Shown: positions 27,707-37,802, counted from the first letter of the stretch. The stretch: DNA of 62,352 nt from Methylomonas lenta (GCF_001644015.1 NZ_LUUI01000087.1:1-62352), one strand, 5' to 3'. The notes: generated by a model not told the origin, from the sequence alone. Numbers and translations: made by a program.

Positions 27707-29140
27707 ATGAAAAAAATTCTCTTCGCCAGTAGCGAAACCCAACCCTTAATCAAAACCGGCGGTTTAGCCGATGTCGCCGGCAGCTTGCCTATTGCACTCA
27801 CTGAGCTAGGCCAGGATGTGCGCATTATCATGCCCAACTACGCATCTATTAAAGACTGTGATCCAGGCCGTTACTTATGCACAGTGCGGGTAAACAATGC
27901 CGACGTCAATCTGCTGGAAACCCGCTTACCGAATAGCAATGTCATTATCTGGCTGGTGGATTACCCGGCGTTTTTTGGTCATCCCGGCAACCCGTATAAT
28001 GACGAAAGCGGCAACCCCTGGCCCGATATAGGCGACCGTTTCGCCTTGTTCTGTCGCATAGTGGTCGAAGTCGCCATGGATAGGGCCTATCTGGACTGGA
28101 AACCGGATGTCGTGCATTGCAACGATTGGCAAACCGGCTTGGTGCCTGCTTTGTTATCGCTGGAAGAATATAGACCTTCTACTGTATTTACCATTCACAA
28201 CATGGCCTATCAGGGCATCTTTCCCAGCAACACTTATACCTTGCTGAATTTGCCAGGCCAGCTCTGGCATACCGATGGTCTGGAATATCACGGCATGCTG
28301 TCGTTTATCAAAGGTGGCTTGAGTTATTCCGACTGGATCACGACTGTCAGCCCAACCTATGCCCAGGAAATCCAGACCCCGGAATTTGGCTATGGCCTTG
28401 AAGGTCTTTTGGGGCACAGACAACACACCCTGTCCGGCATTATCAATGGTATCGACAATAATGCCTGGGATCCGCAAACTGATCCTAAGATCGCCCAAAC
28501 CTACTCCAACAGAACTCTGAGCAAAAAAGTTATCAACAAGACGGCTTTACAGGCAAGACTGGGATTACCGGTTACCCCGGAACTTCCGATGCTTAGCTTA
28601 ATAGGCCGCTTGGTTGACCAAAAAGGTATCGATCTGGTTCTAAGCTGCCTGAAAGAAATGGCGGGTATGCCGTTGCAATTTGTCTTATTGGGCAGCGGCG
28701 ACACCAGCATACAAGTCCGCTTACAAGATTTTGCCCGTTTATATCCGGACAAGATTTCCATTACCATCGGTTACGATGAAAACCTGGCGCATCAAATCGA
28801 AGCGGGTGCCGACATGTTCCTGATGCCTTCGCGCTTCGAACCTTGCGGCCTCAATCAAATGTACAGTCAGCGCTACGGCACCCTGCCTATAGTACGTAAA
28901 ACAGGTGGTCTGGCGGATACTGTAGTCGACACATTGCCTCAGTCACTGGCTAACGGCAGCGCTAGTGGCTTTGTGTTTAAAGACGCCGTGCCCGGAGCTT
29001 TGATGGAAACCATTAAACGCGCACTGGTGTTGCATGCCAATCGGCCACTCTGGCAAAAACTGCAGCGCAATGCCATGGGCAAGGACTTTTCCTGGGAAAA
29101 TAGCGCCAATCAGTATCTGGCACTTTATCGTGAAATCTAA
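27707..29140 (+). CDS. glgA: Glycogen synthase (ADP-glucose type)
   Basis: A GT5 enzyme that adds glucose from ADP-glucose to the growing chain. The 477-residue length equals E. coli GlgA. The N-terminal KTGGLADV loop binds ADP-glucose, and the C-terminal SRFEPCGLNQMYSQRYG block carries the catalytic Glu and nucleotide contacts. ATG 27707 gives the family start MKKILFAS; a frame from 27674 adds unrelated residues. It lies 142 bp after glgB, and its last codons overlap the GTG start of the next gene. Confidence 0.96.
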   Translation: MKKILFASSETQPLIKTGGLADVAGSLPIALTELGQDVRIIMPNYASIKDCDPGRYLCTVRVNNADVNLLETRLPNSNVIIWLVDYPAFFGHPGNPYNDESGNPWPDIGDRFALFCRIVVEVAMDRAYLDWKPDVVHCNDWQTGLVPALLSLEEYRPSTVFTIHNMAYQGIFPSNTYTLLNLPGQLWHTDGLEYHGMLSFIKGGLSYSDWITTVSPTYAQEIQTPEFGYGLEGLLGHRQHTLSGIINGIDNNAWDPQTDPKIAQTYSNRTLSKKVINKTALQARLGLPVTPELPMLSLIGRLVDQKGIDLVLSCLKEMAGMPLQFVLLGSGDTSIQVRLQDFARLYPDKISITIGYDENLAHQIEAGADMFLMPSRFEPCGLNQMYSQRYGTLPIVRKTGGLADTVVDTLPQSLANGSASGFVFKDAVPGALMETIKRALVLHANRPLWQKLQRNAMGKDFSWENSANQYLALYREI

Positions 29141-29993
29141 AAAAGCTTGGCTTAGCCACTTCTTCTGGCCGCTGTATCAGCTAGAAGCAGTGCTGCGAGC
29201 TTTTTGCTTGCTGCTTAAACTTTGCTGCCTAGCTTACTTAACGATAAATTGTGCTATGGCCAATACGGTTATGGAAGTAATTCCCTTGCACAATCGTCCG
29301 GCTGAAGAAATACAACCTCTATTGATGCCGCTGCTGGAAGATGGCGACATCATCAACAGCATTGGTTTTAATTTAATTGTAAAAACCAGCCCGGAAAGAC
29401 TGGAAAACTTCCGCAGCCTGATCGAAAAACTCGATACCCGCCGACATAACCTGACGATCTCTGTTCTGCAAAACAGCCATAAAACAGCCGAGCAACTGAA
29501 TGCCGAAGCGGCTATTCTGATCGCACCACCCGCAATTCGGATGCAAGGTATGGTAGCTGATACACGCAACGTGGGCAGACAAAATACAGCCCATCAAATT
29601 CGCACTCTAGAGGGTCAAGCAGCGCATATTCAAACCGGCCAACAAAGACCGATTGAAAATGTCACGGTCTACGATTCGGGTTATGGCTATCCCGGCGTCG
29701 TCAGCAATCAGCAATTGCAAGAGTCCAGCAGCGGTTTTGCCGCCATTCCTCACCTGATAAACCAAGATGAAGTTGTCATCGACCTTGCACCTTGGTCTGA
29801 TCAATTTTTAAACAACGGCGGCCTAGCAACGCAAAGCATAGACACTTCAGTCAGAACACGGCTGGGTGAATGGGTAGAAATCGGCGGTACTGTCAACCAA
29901 CAACAATCAAACAACCAAGGCTATACTGGCCTGAATCACACCACCCAAAATCAAAACTTAAGAATCATGCTGAAAGTCGAACTGGCTGATTAA
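29130..29993 (+). CDS. Secretin N-domain (NolW-like) exported protein
   Basis: A 287-residue protein with a late signal segment (FCLLLKLCCLAYLTINCAMA) and one secretin short domain (VIPLHNRPAEEIQPLLMPLL...FNLIVKTSPERL) like the N1 domains of GspD/PilQ. It has no secretin pore-forming domain. The C-terminal half is Gln/Asn-rich with a beta-sandwich-like ending (LRIMLKVEL). I start it at GTG 29130, overlapping glgA's stop by 11 bp; an ATG at 29034 lies deep inside glgA. Its role is unknown; linkage to glycogen synthesis may be only transcriptional. Confidence 0.65.
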   Translation: MKSKKAWLSHFFWPLYQLEAVLRAFCLLLKLCCLAYLTINCAMANTVMEVIPLHNRPAEEIQPLLMPLLEDGDIINSIGFNLIVKTSPERLENFRSLIEKLDTRRHNLTISVLQNSHKTAEQLNAEAAILIAPPAIRMQGMVADTRNVGRQNTAHQIRTLEGQAAHIQTGQQRPIENVTVYDSGYGYPGVVSNQQLQESSSGFAAIPHLINQDEVVIDLAPWSDQFLNNGGLATQSIDTSVRTRLGEWVEIGGTVNQQQSNNQGYTGLNHTTQNQNLRIMLKVELAD

Positions 29994-30063
29994 CAATATG
30001 CTGGAAAAAAAACAGCAAAAAACAGGCTTTGCGCAAACACTGAATGGTCACAACTAATCAATA

Positions 30064-32310
30064 CTATTCCAGCATAAAACCGGCAAATGCATCTGCGCTT
30101 AAGGGCCGAGAAAACAAATAGCCCTGGGCGTAATCGCAATCGGCCAGCTTTAGTATGTCGCCTTGCTGCTGGGTTTCTACACCTTCGGCAATGACTTTCA
30201 TGCCCAATCTATGCGCCATGGTGATAATAGCTTCGCACAACACGCGATCACTGGAATCCGGTGTCAGATTACGTACGAAAGATTGATCGATTTTCAGATA
30301 ATCAATGTCGAATTTTTTTAAATACGATAGCGACGAATAGCCGGTACCGAAATCATCAATGGCCACTTGAATACCGGCATCACGATAGGCCAACAATTGC
30401 CGCGATACGGTTTCACTGGCATCGAGCAATAACCCTTCGGTAATTTCAACCACGATACTATTCCCCTCCAAGCCCATGCGATTCAAATCGCTGGCCCAGT
30501 GAGCACTGCTCTCGCCATGAAATTGCACTGGCGACTGGTTGATACTGATCTGAAAATCTGAACCATAAGCCGTCTGCCAACAAGCCACTTGCCTGGACGC
30601 CTGCTGAAACACCCAATTACCAATGTCTATAATCAGATGAGATTCTTCTGCGATCGGTATAAATTCGGCTGGGCTAATGATGCCATGCACGGGATGCTGC
30701 CAACGAATTAAAGCTTCGGCCTTATGCACTTTCCCACTTTCCAGTTCTACGATGGGCTGATACTGTAAATAAAACTGGCCCAAGGCTAAAGCCGAACGCA
30801 AATCGGCGACCGTTCGAGAGCGTATTTCTGCTGCTTTCTGCATGGCCGGAGTGAAATATCGCCAACGATTGCGGCCCTCGGCTTTGGCGGCGTACATTGC
30901 CTGCTCAACATATTGCAACAAAGTTTCTATGTGTTGTGCATCATCGGGATACAAGGTAATACCAATACTGGCCGAAACATAAGCCAGCTTGCCTTCCAGA
31001 TCAAATGGTAGAGAAATTTTTTCTAGAATTTGATCGGCAAGTTGTTCGATATCATCGCTATCGGTAACATCATTTAAAATCAACATAAATTCATCGCCAC
31101 TCAAATGGGCCAACAAATCAGTTGCACGCGTATTGCTTAGCAAACGGTTGCCGGCAGCTTTCAGTAAGGCATCGCCAGTGGCATGCCCAAAAGAATCATT
31201 GATTTCTTTAAACCGGTCCAGGTCAATCGACATCAAGGCAAGTCGTTGCCCATTGTGGGCGGCAATTTTTATATCCTGTTCCAATCGATCATAGAATCGA
31301 TTTCGGTTCGACAGGCCAGTCAGCATATCAAAATTGGCCTGCCGCCAAATCACTTCCTCAGCCTGCTTCTTTTCCGTGATATCCAAAAACACTGCCAAAT
31401 AATGTGTCACCCGATCATGATTATCCATAATCGCGGTGATACTCAACCACTGAAAAAACAATTTGCCGTCGCGCGTTTTATTACAGACCTCACCTTGCCA
31501 ATGGCCCAAGCTGTTAATGCTGTGCCACATATTTTGATAGAAATCTGCTTCATGGTGACTGGATGCTAACAAAGAAGGATTCTTACCAACAACTTCATCG
31601 GATTCATATCCCGTGATACGGGTAAATGCTAGATTCACCGAAACAATAATATTATGGCTATCAGTGATCATGATGCCTTCGGTGCTGTGTTCGAACACCT
31701 TGCCGGCTAAATGCAGTTGCTGATTGATATGCCGCTGCTCCAGCACAATCCCTATGATGAAAGAACCGATTTCCAATAATTTACGGTGGAATGATCCTGG
31801 CATGCGGTGCTCAAAACTGGACAAAGCAAACGAACCTATCACCCGCCCGCCCTTGCCACGAATGGGCATGGACCAACAGGCACAAATATTAAAATCGATG
31901 GCTATCTGACGAATATCCCCCCAGCGTGAATCGGTAAAGGTATTGCCAACAAAAACAGGTGCTTGACAATAGAGCGCATTCCCGCAAGAACCTGCGGTGG
32001 GGCCGGGTTGCAGACCATTAAGCCGAATAATCGCTTCTTGCGGAATGCTGGGCGCGACATACACGTTCAATTGCTGCTCGGCTTCATCTAACAGCATTAC
32101 CGAGGCTATCGAGTTGGGCAATAGCTGCTCTTCCAGTAAACAAAGTTTCTCACAGACTTGATCACAATCAGAACCCAATGCCACTAGCTTTAACACATTT
32201 TGTTGAAACTGCAGAATTTTGGCTTGCTCTGCTAAAGTAAGCTCAATGTATTCAACCGTCTGATCGAGAGGGTCGCAGGCTTCTTCAAAAATCTCCTGAT
32301 CAATTTCCAT
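30064..32310 (-). CDS. GAF-PAS-GGDEF-EAL cyclic-di-GMP signalling protein
   Basis: A 748-residue soluble protein with four parts: GAF (about 35-195), PAS/PAC (about 205-325), a GGDEF domain whose active loop reads LSGDEF, and an EAL domain with EALIRWQHP and DDFGTGYSSLSYLKKF. Motifs needed for c-di-GMP synthesis and hydrolysis both look intact, so either activity is possible; many such proteins act mainly as phosphodiesterases. It has no membrane segment, so it senses a cytoplasmic signal. It is a single gene convergent with the secretin-domain gene. Confidence 0.92.
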   Translation of the reverse strand: MEIDQEIFEEACDPLDQTVEYIELTLAEQAKILQFQQNVLKLVALGSDCDQVCEKLCLLEEQLLPNSIASVMLLDEAEQQLNVYVAPSIPQEAIIRLNGLQPGPTAGSCGNALYCQAPVFVGNTFTDSRWGDIRQIAIDFNICACWSMPIRGKGGRVIGSFALSSFEHRMPGSFHRKLLEIGSFIIGIVLEQRHINQQLHLAGKVFEHSTEGIMITDSHNIIVSVNLAFTRITGYESDEVVGKNPSLLASSHHEADFYQNMWHSINSLGHWQGEVCNKTRDGKLFFQWLSITAIMDNHDRVTHYLAVFLDITEKKQAEEVIWRQANFDMLTGLSNRNRFYDRLEQDIKIAAHNGQRLALMSIDLDRFKEINDSFGHATGDALLKAAGNRLLSNTRATDLLAHLSGDEFMLILNDVTDSDDIEQLADQILEKISLPFDLEGKLAYVSASIGITLYPDDAQHIETLLQYVEQAMYAAKAEGRNRWRYFTPAMQKAAEIRSRTVADLRSALALGQFYLQYQPIVELESGKVHKAEALIRWQHPVHGIISPAEFIPIAEESHLIIDIGNWVFQQASRQVACWQTAYGSDFQISINQSPVQFHGESSAHWASDLNRMGLEGNSIVVEITEGLLLDASETVSRQLLAYRDAGIQVAIDDFGTGYSSLSYLKKFDIDYLKIDQSFVRNLTPDSSDRVLCEAIITMAHRLGMKVIAEGVETQQQGDILKLADCDYAQGYLFSRPLSADAFAGFMLE

Positions 32311-32407
32311 GCTGGCTTATCGCTGAACTCATCATAGTTATCCTCATAATCGTGTTAACCGTGCCGACAATTAAATCCGAGGATACAATTTTAGTCACTG
32401 TTTAAAC

Positions 32408-33292
32408 TTATGCCAGATATTTTGTAACCAGCAGATAGGTGATTAACAACAATAAACCCGTACCACTTGCCTTAGCCTGCCAGCCACTTCCCTGCAGCAT
32501 CCGTGCAGACTCTACGATCGGAGTTAAATCTTCGACTTGATACCCCAGCACCACAGCCGTCAGATTATCCTGGCCGAGCTTGTTTTTCTTTAATACCGCA
32601 TCGCACAATCCCTCAGCCGCCAACATAGGTGTTGCATGCAAACAATCGACTATTTCGTCTGCCGACAACACACCATCAACGCCATCGGAGCATAACAACA
32701 ATTTATCGCCAGCCAGTAGTGGCAAGGGATATTGATTTCGGGCTATCTCAGGCAAAGGATTTAAGCCGACGAAACATTCCAGAGCATACCGCTCAGGATG
32801 ATTATCAGCTTGCTCCTGAGTGATCAAACCGTCCCCAACTTGCACTTGTAACCGTCTTGCGAAGTTATGATCGACATTAAGCTGGCTCAAACGTCCATCC
32901 CGACATAAATACAGATGGCTGTCGCCCACAGTACGCCAGTGCAACTGGTTTTGATGTATGACTACCGCCACCAAAGTTGTGCCCATTTGTTCGGGGCAAT
33001 AATTCTCCTTTGCGGCAGCATATACCGCTTGATTCGCAGTTGCCAAGGCATTATCCAGCGCCTCGCTAACCTTGATTTCACTGGGTTTGGCTAAATACGA
33101 TTCAACAAACTGACTAGTGGCAATATAAGCCGCTTCGGCGCCATACAGCAAACCACCGATACCATCGGCCACCACCGCCAGATAACCGCCATGCGCTATA
33201 AAATCATTATCGGCAAAATCGGATAAGGCAAACATATCCTGCTGTTGTGATCGCTGGCCGATATGACTGGCGTTACCGGGTAATACGAGCAT
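32408..33292 (-). CDS. PP2C-family Ser/Thr protein phosphatase with C-terminal membrane tail
   Basis: A 294-residue metal-dependent phosphatase. Metal-binding motifs are visible as VADGIGG near residue 43, GDSHLYL, LCSDGVDGVL and GQDNLTAVVL. The last ~18 residues (GTGLLLLITYLLVTKYLA) form a single hydrophobic tail that would anchor it to the inner membrane with the enzyme in the cytoplasm. It is the last gene of the kinase-FHA-VWA/FHA operon and starts on the TGATG overlap with the preceding stop, so the two are translationally coupled. It should reverse the kinase's phosphorylations. Confidence 0.88.
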   Translation of the reverse strand: MLVLPGNASHIGQRSQQQDMFALSDFADNDFIAHGGYLAVVADGIGGLLYGAEAAYIATSQFVESYLAKPSEIKVSEALDNALATANQAVYAAAKENYCPEQMGTTLVAVVIHQNQLHWRTVGDSHLYLCRDGRLSQLNVDHNFARRLQVQVGDGLITQEQADNHPERYALECFVGLNPLPEIARNQYPLPLLAGDKLLLCSDGVDGVLSADEIVDCLHATPMLAAEGLCDAVLKKNKLGQDNLTAVVLGYQVEDLTPIVESARMLQGSGWQAKASGTGLLLLITYLLVTKYLA

Positions 33293-34716
33293 CAGCGTTG
33301 GCCTAAAATCTCGATCCGCATTTCAGTGCGACCCAATAGAAGTAAATCACCATCACGCAACGGGTAATCATTATGAATCGGCACACCATTGACCAGAGTG
33401 CCGTTAGTGGAATTCAGGTCACGCGCAATGAGTTTGCCAGCCAGTCGTTGTAGCAAGACATGCTGACTGGAGATTTCCACATCATCATCCAGCATTAAAT
33501 CGCAACTCTCGGCTCGACCCAATGTTGCCCTCTCGGCAATTTTAAGTTGAAAAACCTGGCCTTTATGTACGCCGGCTATTACTGTCAATTTGACAGAAAC
33601 ACTAGTATTGGCGGCTTGCAATTCCACTACCGGCTTATCTGTAATGGCATCAGTAACTTCATGCAAACTGTCGTCTTTAGATTGCATCAGACGCTGCCTG
33701 TAAACCAGTACTAAACCGACTATAAACGCTAAAAAACCTATTGGAAAAATGATTAATTGCATAGGTATACCCTGCGTATCCTGTTTAACCATTTTAGGTT
33801 TATTAGTGCTTGATTTAGGCAATAAGCGCATATCGAAACCATCGCTGAGGGTTTGCTGACCGTCGTTCCAGCTTAAACTCAAACGATATAACTGACCATC
33901 CGACTGACAGCCTGAACAATTCAGCTGCAAGCGATAAGCCTGCATGATTTGCTGCTGCTGTTGTGCATAAGCGCTATCCAATTCCGCGGCTTGGGCTTGT
34001 ACAAAATAACCGCCCGATTGCCGCGCAAGCATACCTAGCACTTTCAAACCCTGGCGCTTAGTATCATTAACCGGTGAGGTGGCGAAACCAATGCTGTAGA
34101 TCGGCACTCGGTACTCCTGGCTTTGTTTAAACACCTCATCCTCGGTGACACCACTAAGGCTATCGTCAATACCATCACTCAAGATCACAATAGCCCGTCG
34201 GGCTGGTAAATTATCAGCCTGACGTCTACCCAAATTAATGGCCTCTAGTAAACCCCGATATAAACTGGTTTCCATGTCGGTGGCTGCCAGGTTATCGATA
34301 GCCTGGTTTAATTTGTCATGATTGGCGGTAAACGCTAAATTTTGTTTAACATCGCGGCCAAATGTTAGTAAAGCGGCCTGATCCTGCTCCCCCATGCCAT
34401 CCAGCCAACGCTGTAAGGCCGTTTTGATTTGCTCGAACTGATGAGGCGATAAGGATTTAGAAATATCCACCAGAAAGATATAAGCAACGCCCTCGCCAGT
34501 TTGTTGAGAACTTTCGATAGCGGTCACCATTGCGGGCTGCTTACCGATGCTGATACTGAATTGTTCCGGCTTAAGCACACTTGAAGTCGGTAGATTCAGC
34601 CACAAAGTGATGGCCGGTAAATCCGCTTGGGCTTGGATTAAACGTAAGTCATCAAATTCCTCAGCCTCGGCAAGCCCAACAACCAGTACAAGTAAAAACA
34701 GGTAAACAGAACGCAT
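33292..34716 (-). CDS. VWA-TM-FHA membrane protein
   Basis: A 474-residue protein with an N-terminal signal (SVYLFLLVLVVGLAEA), a von Willebrand A domain (about 75-260) with a MIDAS-like DISKS motif, a single membrane helix near 320-340, and a C-terminal FHA domain (about 380-470) with GRAESCD, SSQHV and NSTNGT. The VWA part is predicted outside the inner membrane and the phosphothreonine-binding FHA part inside, so it could link an envelope interaction to cytoplasmic phospho-signalling. It follows the FHA gene by 3 bp and overlaps the phosphatase start. Confidence 0.8.
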   Translation of the reverse strand: MRSVYLFLLVLVVGLAEAEEFDDLRLIQAQADLPAITLWLNLPTSSVLKPEQFSISIGKQPAMVTAIESSQQTGEGVAYIFLVDISKSLSPHQFEQIKTALQRWLDGMGEQDQAALLTFGRDVKQNLAFTANHDKLNQAIDNLAATDMETSLYRGLLEAINLGRRQADNLPARRAIVILSDGIDDSLSGVTEDEVFKQSQEYRVPIYSIGFATSPVNDTKRQGLKVLGMLARQSGGYFVQAQAAELDSAYAQQQQQIMQAYRLQLNCSGCQSDGQLYRLSLSWNDGQQTLSDGFDMRLLPKSSTNKPKMVKQDTQGIPMQLIIFPIGFLAFIVGLVLVYRQRLMQSKDDSLHEVTDAITDKPVVELQAANTSVSVKLTVIAGVHKGQVFQLKIAERATLGRAESCDLMLDDDVEISSQHVLLQRLAGKLIARDLNSTNGTLVNGVPIHNDYPLRDGDLLLLGRTEMRIEILGQR

Positions 34717-34719
34717 GCT

Positions 34720-35286
34720 TTATTCTCCCTGAATTTCCCAATTGAATTTTTCACTGCACAAAGGCAGGAACAGTAAGTGTGTCTGCCCCAGCTCGATGCG
34801 ATCGTAAGCTTGTAACGGCATCGGCACATCGACTTCCTCACCATTCAAATAAGTCATACCGCGACTGTCACCTGGCGCGATACGAAAACTCGCCTTGCGT
34901 GGATTAAAATTAATATAAGCATGATTCTCGCGTGAAATAGCCTCATCGCCACTGATGCAAATCGCCATGTCCGCACCACGACCGATAGCGTTGCGCTCAC
35001 TGCGCACCCGATAATCACGGCCTTTTTCCGGGCCTTCAATGCAGACTAGCCAGCCTACAACCGGGTCGATACCGATTTTTTTGCGTACCATGGCAACCGT
35101 CACCCCTACATCCGCGACGCCACTAGCCTGCCCACGTACTTGGGTCAGCATCGCTTCGGGCTGGGTCTTCGCGGATTGGACCTGCTCATTGTTCTGTATA
35201 GCCAGTCCAGTTACACCGCAAGAGGGACAGCGTGTGTGTTGCTGGGAGTCGTAATAATGGCCACGTTCGCAGCGTATCAGCTTCAT
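34720..35286 (-). CDS. Zinc-ribbon FHA-domain protein
   Basis: A 188-residue soluble protein. An N-terminal cysteine cluster (CERGHYYD, then CPSCG) resembles a zinc ribbon, and residues about 85-180 form an FHA domain (AIGRGAD, SRENHA, YLNGEEV). It should read phosphothreonine marks placed by the neighbouring kinase. ATG 35286 has a weak GGTGA upstream; a GTG three codons earlier is possible. It sits 45 bp after the kinase stop. Confidence 0.8.
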   Translation of the reverse strand: MKLIRCERGHYYDSQQHTRCPSCGVTGLAIQNNEQVQSAKTQPEAMLTQVRGQASGVADVGVTVAMVRKKIGIDPVVGWLVCIEGPEKGRDYRVRSERNAIGRGADMAICISGDEAISRENHAYINFNPRKASFRIAPGDSRGMTYLNGEEVDVPMPLQAYDRIELGQTHLLFLPLCSEKFNWEIQGE

Positions 35287-35331
35287 AGCGTTCACCGGTT
35301 CAATTTAAAAGGATTTTGGCTGGCAAAGTAT

Positions 35332-36792
35332 TTATTGAAAATCTTTACAGTCCATTGTAGCCCCCCATTCATCACAGAGGCTACGCAAATGCTCTTTTTG
35401 TGTCGCATCTAATGATTTTGAACCTTGCTGTGCCGGGGCTGATTCTTGGCGCTGTCTTTCTTCGAAACGTTTAAGCGCGGCTGCTTGTTGCTGTTTTAGC
35501 TCTTCAGAAGCCTGGCGCTCTAATTCTCGCTGCCGGCTTCTATCAACAAGCTCATCATTGTTAGATATTGGCTCGGGTGCACTCATTTGCAGTGATGGTC
35601 CAGACCCTTTTGCCACCGGTACCGGTTCAATGCGTGGATTTTTATCTTTTGCCAACTGAAAAATAAAAATCAACATCATCAGCGACAGGCTACCGATAAT
35701 TAGCCAACGTTGCCCAGAAAAAAAATAACGGTTCTTTGACGCTACAGGATAGGCGAATTTACTTTTTAGCTGTGGATTTACATGAATATTGGTCCGAGTA
35801 TCCAGCCCCACTGCCGGATTGGCAGGTAGATTTAAAAACTGCTGTTGTAGCGTCTCTATGCTTTGCGGACGCTGGAATGAATTGACCGCCAGCGCGTTTA
35901 GCAACGCCTGTTCGGCTGCCGGCGGCATCAGCACCCCATAGGCGGAGGGTAGTTTAAGTGTGTCTTGTTTTAACCTTTCCAGTGCATCAGGCGGCGCTTC
36001 ACCGGTCAGGCAAAAATACATACTGGCAGCAACACTGTATACATCACTCCATGGGCCTTGTTCGCGCGTATTGCGATATTGTTCTTCCGGTGCAAAACCG
36101 GGTTTGACTATCACCGTTTGCGACTGAGTGCTTTGCACTGAGCCAATACCATCCAACTGCGCAGCGCCAAAATCAAGCAATTTTACCCGGCCATCGCTGC
36201 ATATATAAATGTTATCCGGAGCAATATCCCTATGTAACAAACCGGCTTTATGCACAGCACGAAGAGCATCCATAATCTGTATAAAAATATCCAGCGTTTG
36301 TGTCCAGGCTAACCGACCGTAAAGCTGCAGATAACTTTTTAAAGTCTGGCCTTCTACGTATTCCATTACCATATAGCCAGTGCCAAAGGCAGGAAAAAAA
36401 GACAACACAGAAACAATGCCGGGATGCTGCTGAAATTTGGCTAAAGTGCGGGCTTCGGCAAGAAAGTTATTCAGTCCGGTTTGAAAATGTACTTGAACAT
36501 CCGACGAGTTGGCAACCACCTGCCCTGCGTTAGCATCACGATGAGCCCATTCACGCGGCAGGTATTCTTTAATGGCCACTTTAATTTGCAGATTGGCATC
36601 CCAGCCCAGATAGGTAATACCGAAGCCACCGTGCCCCAACACACGTGCCACTTGATAGGGTGGATTAAGCGTGCTACCTGGCGCAAGATATTGTGGATCA
36701 GTAGTCGAGCTTGTTTTATTCCACCCGCAATTCGCACAGATCGACAATCCGGAGTCGGGTTGCAAACAGGCGGGGCAAAACGAATGGGACAT
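35332..36792 (-). CDS. Membrane Ser/Thr protein kinase with N-terminal zinc ribbon
   Basis: A 486-residue Hanks-type kinase. The zinc ribbon uses C6, C9, C19 and C22. The kinase domain runs about 45-310, with glycine loop GHGGFG at 53-58, catalytic Lys75, the HRDIAPDN loop and DFG; all active residues are present. A membrane helix near 374-392 leads to a ~95-residue Gln/Arg-rich outer part ending in a short cysteine segment. It is the first gene of the kinase-FHA-VWA/FHA-PP2C operon. Both kinase and FHA partner carry zinc ribbons, which may help them pair. Confidence 0.9.
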   Translation of the reverse strand: MSHSFCPACLQPDSGLSICANCGWNKTSSTTDPQYLAPGSTLNPPYQVARVLGHGGFGITYLGWDANLQIKVAIKEYLPREWAHRDANAGQVVANSSDVQVHFQTGLNNFLAEARTLAKFQQHPGIVSVLSFFPAFGTGYMVMEYVEGQTLKSYLQLYGRLAWTQTLDIFIQIMDALRAVHKAGLLHRDIAPDNIYICSDGRVKLLDFGAAQLDGIGSVQSTQSQTVIVKPGFAPEEQYRNTREQGPWSDVYSVAASMYFCLTGEAPPDALERLKQDTLKLPSAYGVLMPPAAEQALLNALAVNSFQRPQSIETLQQQFLNLPANPAVGLDTRTNIHVNPQLKSKFAYPVASKNRYFFSGQRWLIIGSLSLMMLIFIFQLAKDKNPRIEPVPVAKGSGPSLQMSAPEPISNNDELVDRSRQRELERQASEELKQQQAAALKRFEERQRQESAPAQQGSKSLDATQKEHLRSLCDEWGATMDCKDFQ

Positions 36793-36870
36793 GCGCTCTC
36801 GTATATTGGCTGCTAATCGGCTATAAATCTAGCCTTAAAATAGCAAACAAACTGAACGCTTACTGGCTAT

Positions 36871-37794
36871 TTATTGGGTTATGGTTTCAGCCAGCTCGGT
36901 GATGGCTTCAATTTCATCGTGCAGATTATCAAGCTCTTGATGTGCCAGCTTAGAATCCAGCTGAAGCGTGGCCCAAACCTCCTCTGAGCAGATCTGGTTG
37001 GCGGCATCGCCGATGCCGATTTGACCCAACAAATAATCATTTAGATAGGTCAGCAAATTTAACTGATAATTTTCACCCCGATAAAAAGGGTTATGGTGGT
37101 GATAGACAATATCGCTAATCAATTTTGGCATGGACCAGGCATTCATGAGCCATGTACCTATTTGAGCGTGGTTGACACCAAAAGCAAAGGTCTCAAGATT
37201 ATAAATAGACAAATTCGGGTTAACTCTGATCAATCTTTCCAGATGAAAAAATTCATCCGGAAATTGATACCCGAGTAACGGAAAACCAATATTGTGCAAC
37301 AAAGCCGCCAGGAAAACTTCCTGCTGTTTTAAACCTAACTCAGCCGGCAGTTTTGTTGCCAATTTCATCATCAAACGGGAACTAGCCAGCGCATGTATCC
37401 AAAACATACGGGTACCTATGACACCTGTTTTGGGGGCTTTTAACGGTGCCATAACGGCCAAACCCAAAGCCATGTCAAATACAAAGTTAAACCCTAACAC
37501 GCGAATAATGGCCTCGCGTATCGTGGTAATTTTGCCACGATAACCATAAAGCGACGAAGTAGACCAACGCATAATCTGCGCTGTCAACAATGGATCCATT
37601 TCAATAATTTCCGCCAACTTATCAACATCCGCTTTGGGATCAGAAATTAAATTGATAATCCGCACCGCACTTCCGGGTAAAGGTGGTAGCGACCTGATTT
37701 GGGAGATAGTATCCCGCATATCCAACGGCGGTGTAAAACCGTTGATCTGCGGATGAATTGCATTGAGTGTCCAGTTCATTAATGTCGACTGCAT
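36871..37794 (-). CDS. HDOD-domain protein
   Basis: A 307-residue cytoplasmic protein with one HDOD domain spanning about 30-230 (ISQIRSLPPLPGSAVRIINL opening; later AALLHNIGF). HDOD proteins are catalytically inactive HD-related regulators found in signalling and motility. No second domain is seen. It lies 8 bp after the sigma-54 activator gene and is probably cotranscribed with it, so it may modulate that regulator. Confidence 0.85.
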   Translation of the reverse strand: MQSTLMNWTLNAIHPQINGFTPPLDMRDTISQIRSLPPLPGSAVRIINLISDPKADVDKLAEIIEMDPLLTAQIMRWSTSSLYGYRGKITTIREAIIRVLGFNFVFDMALGLAVMAPLKAPKTGVIGTRMFWIHALASSRLMMKLATKLPAELGLKQQEVFLAALLHNIGFPLLGYQFPDEFFHLERLIRVNPNLSIYNLETFAFGVNHAQIGTWLMNAWSMPKLISDIVYHHHNPFYRGENYQLNLLTYLNDYLLGQIGIGDAANQICSEEVWATLQLDSKLAHQELDNLHDEIEAITELAETITQ

Positions 37795-37802
37795 GAGTTT
37801 GC

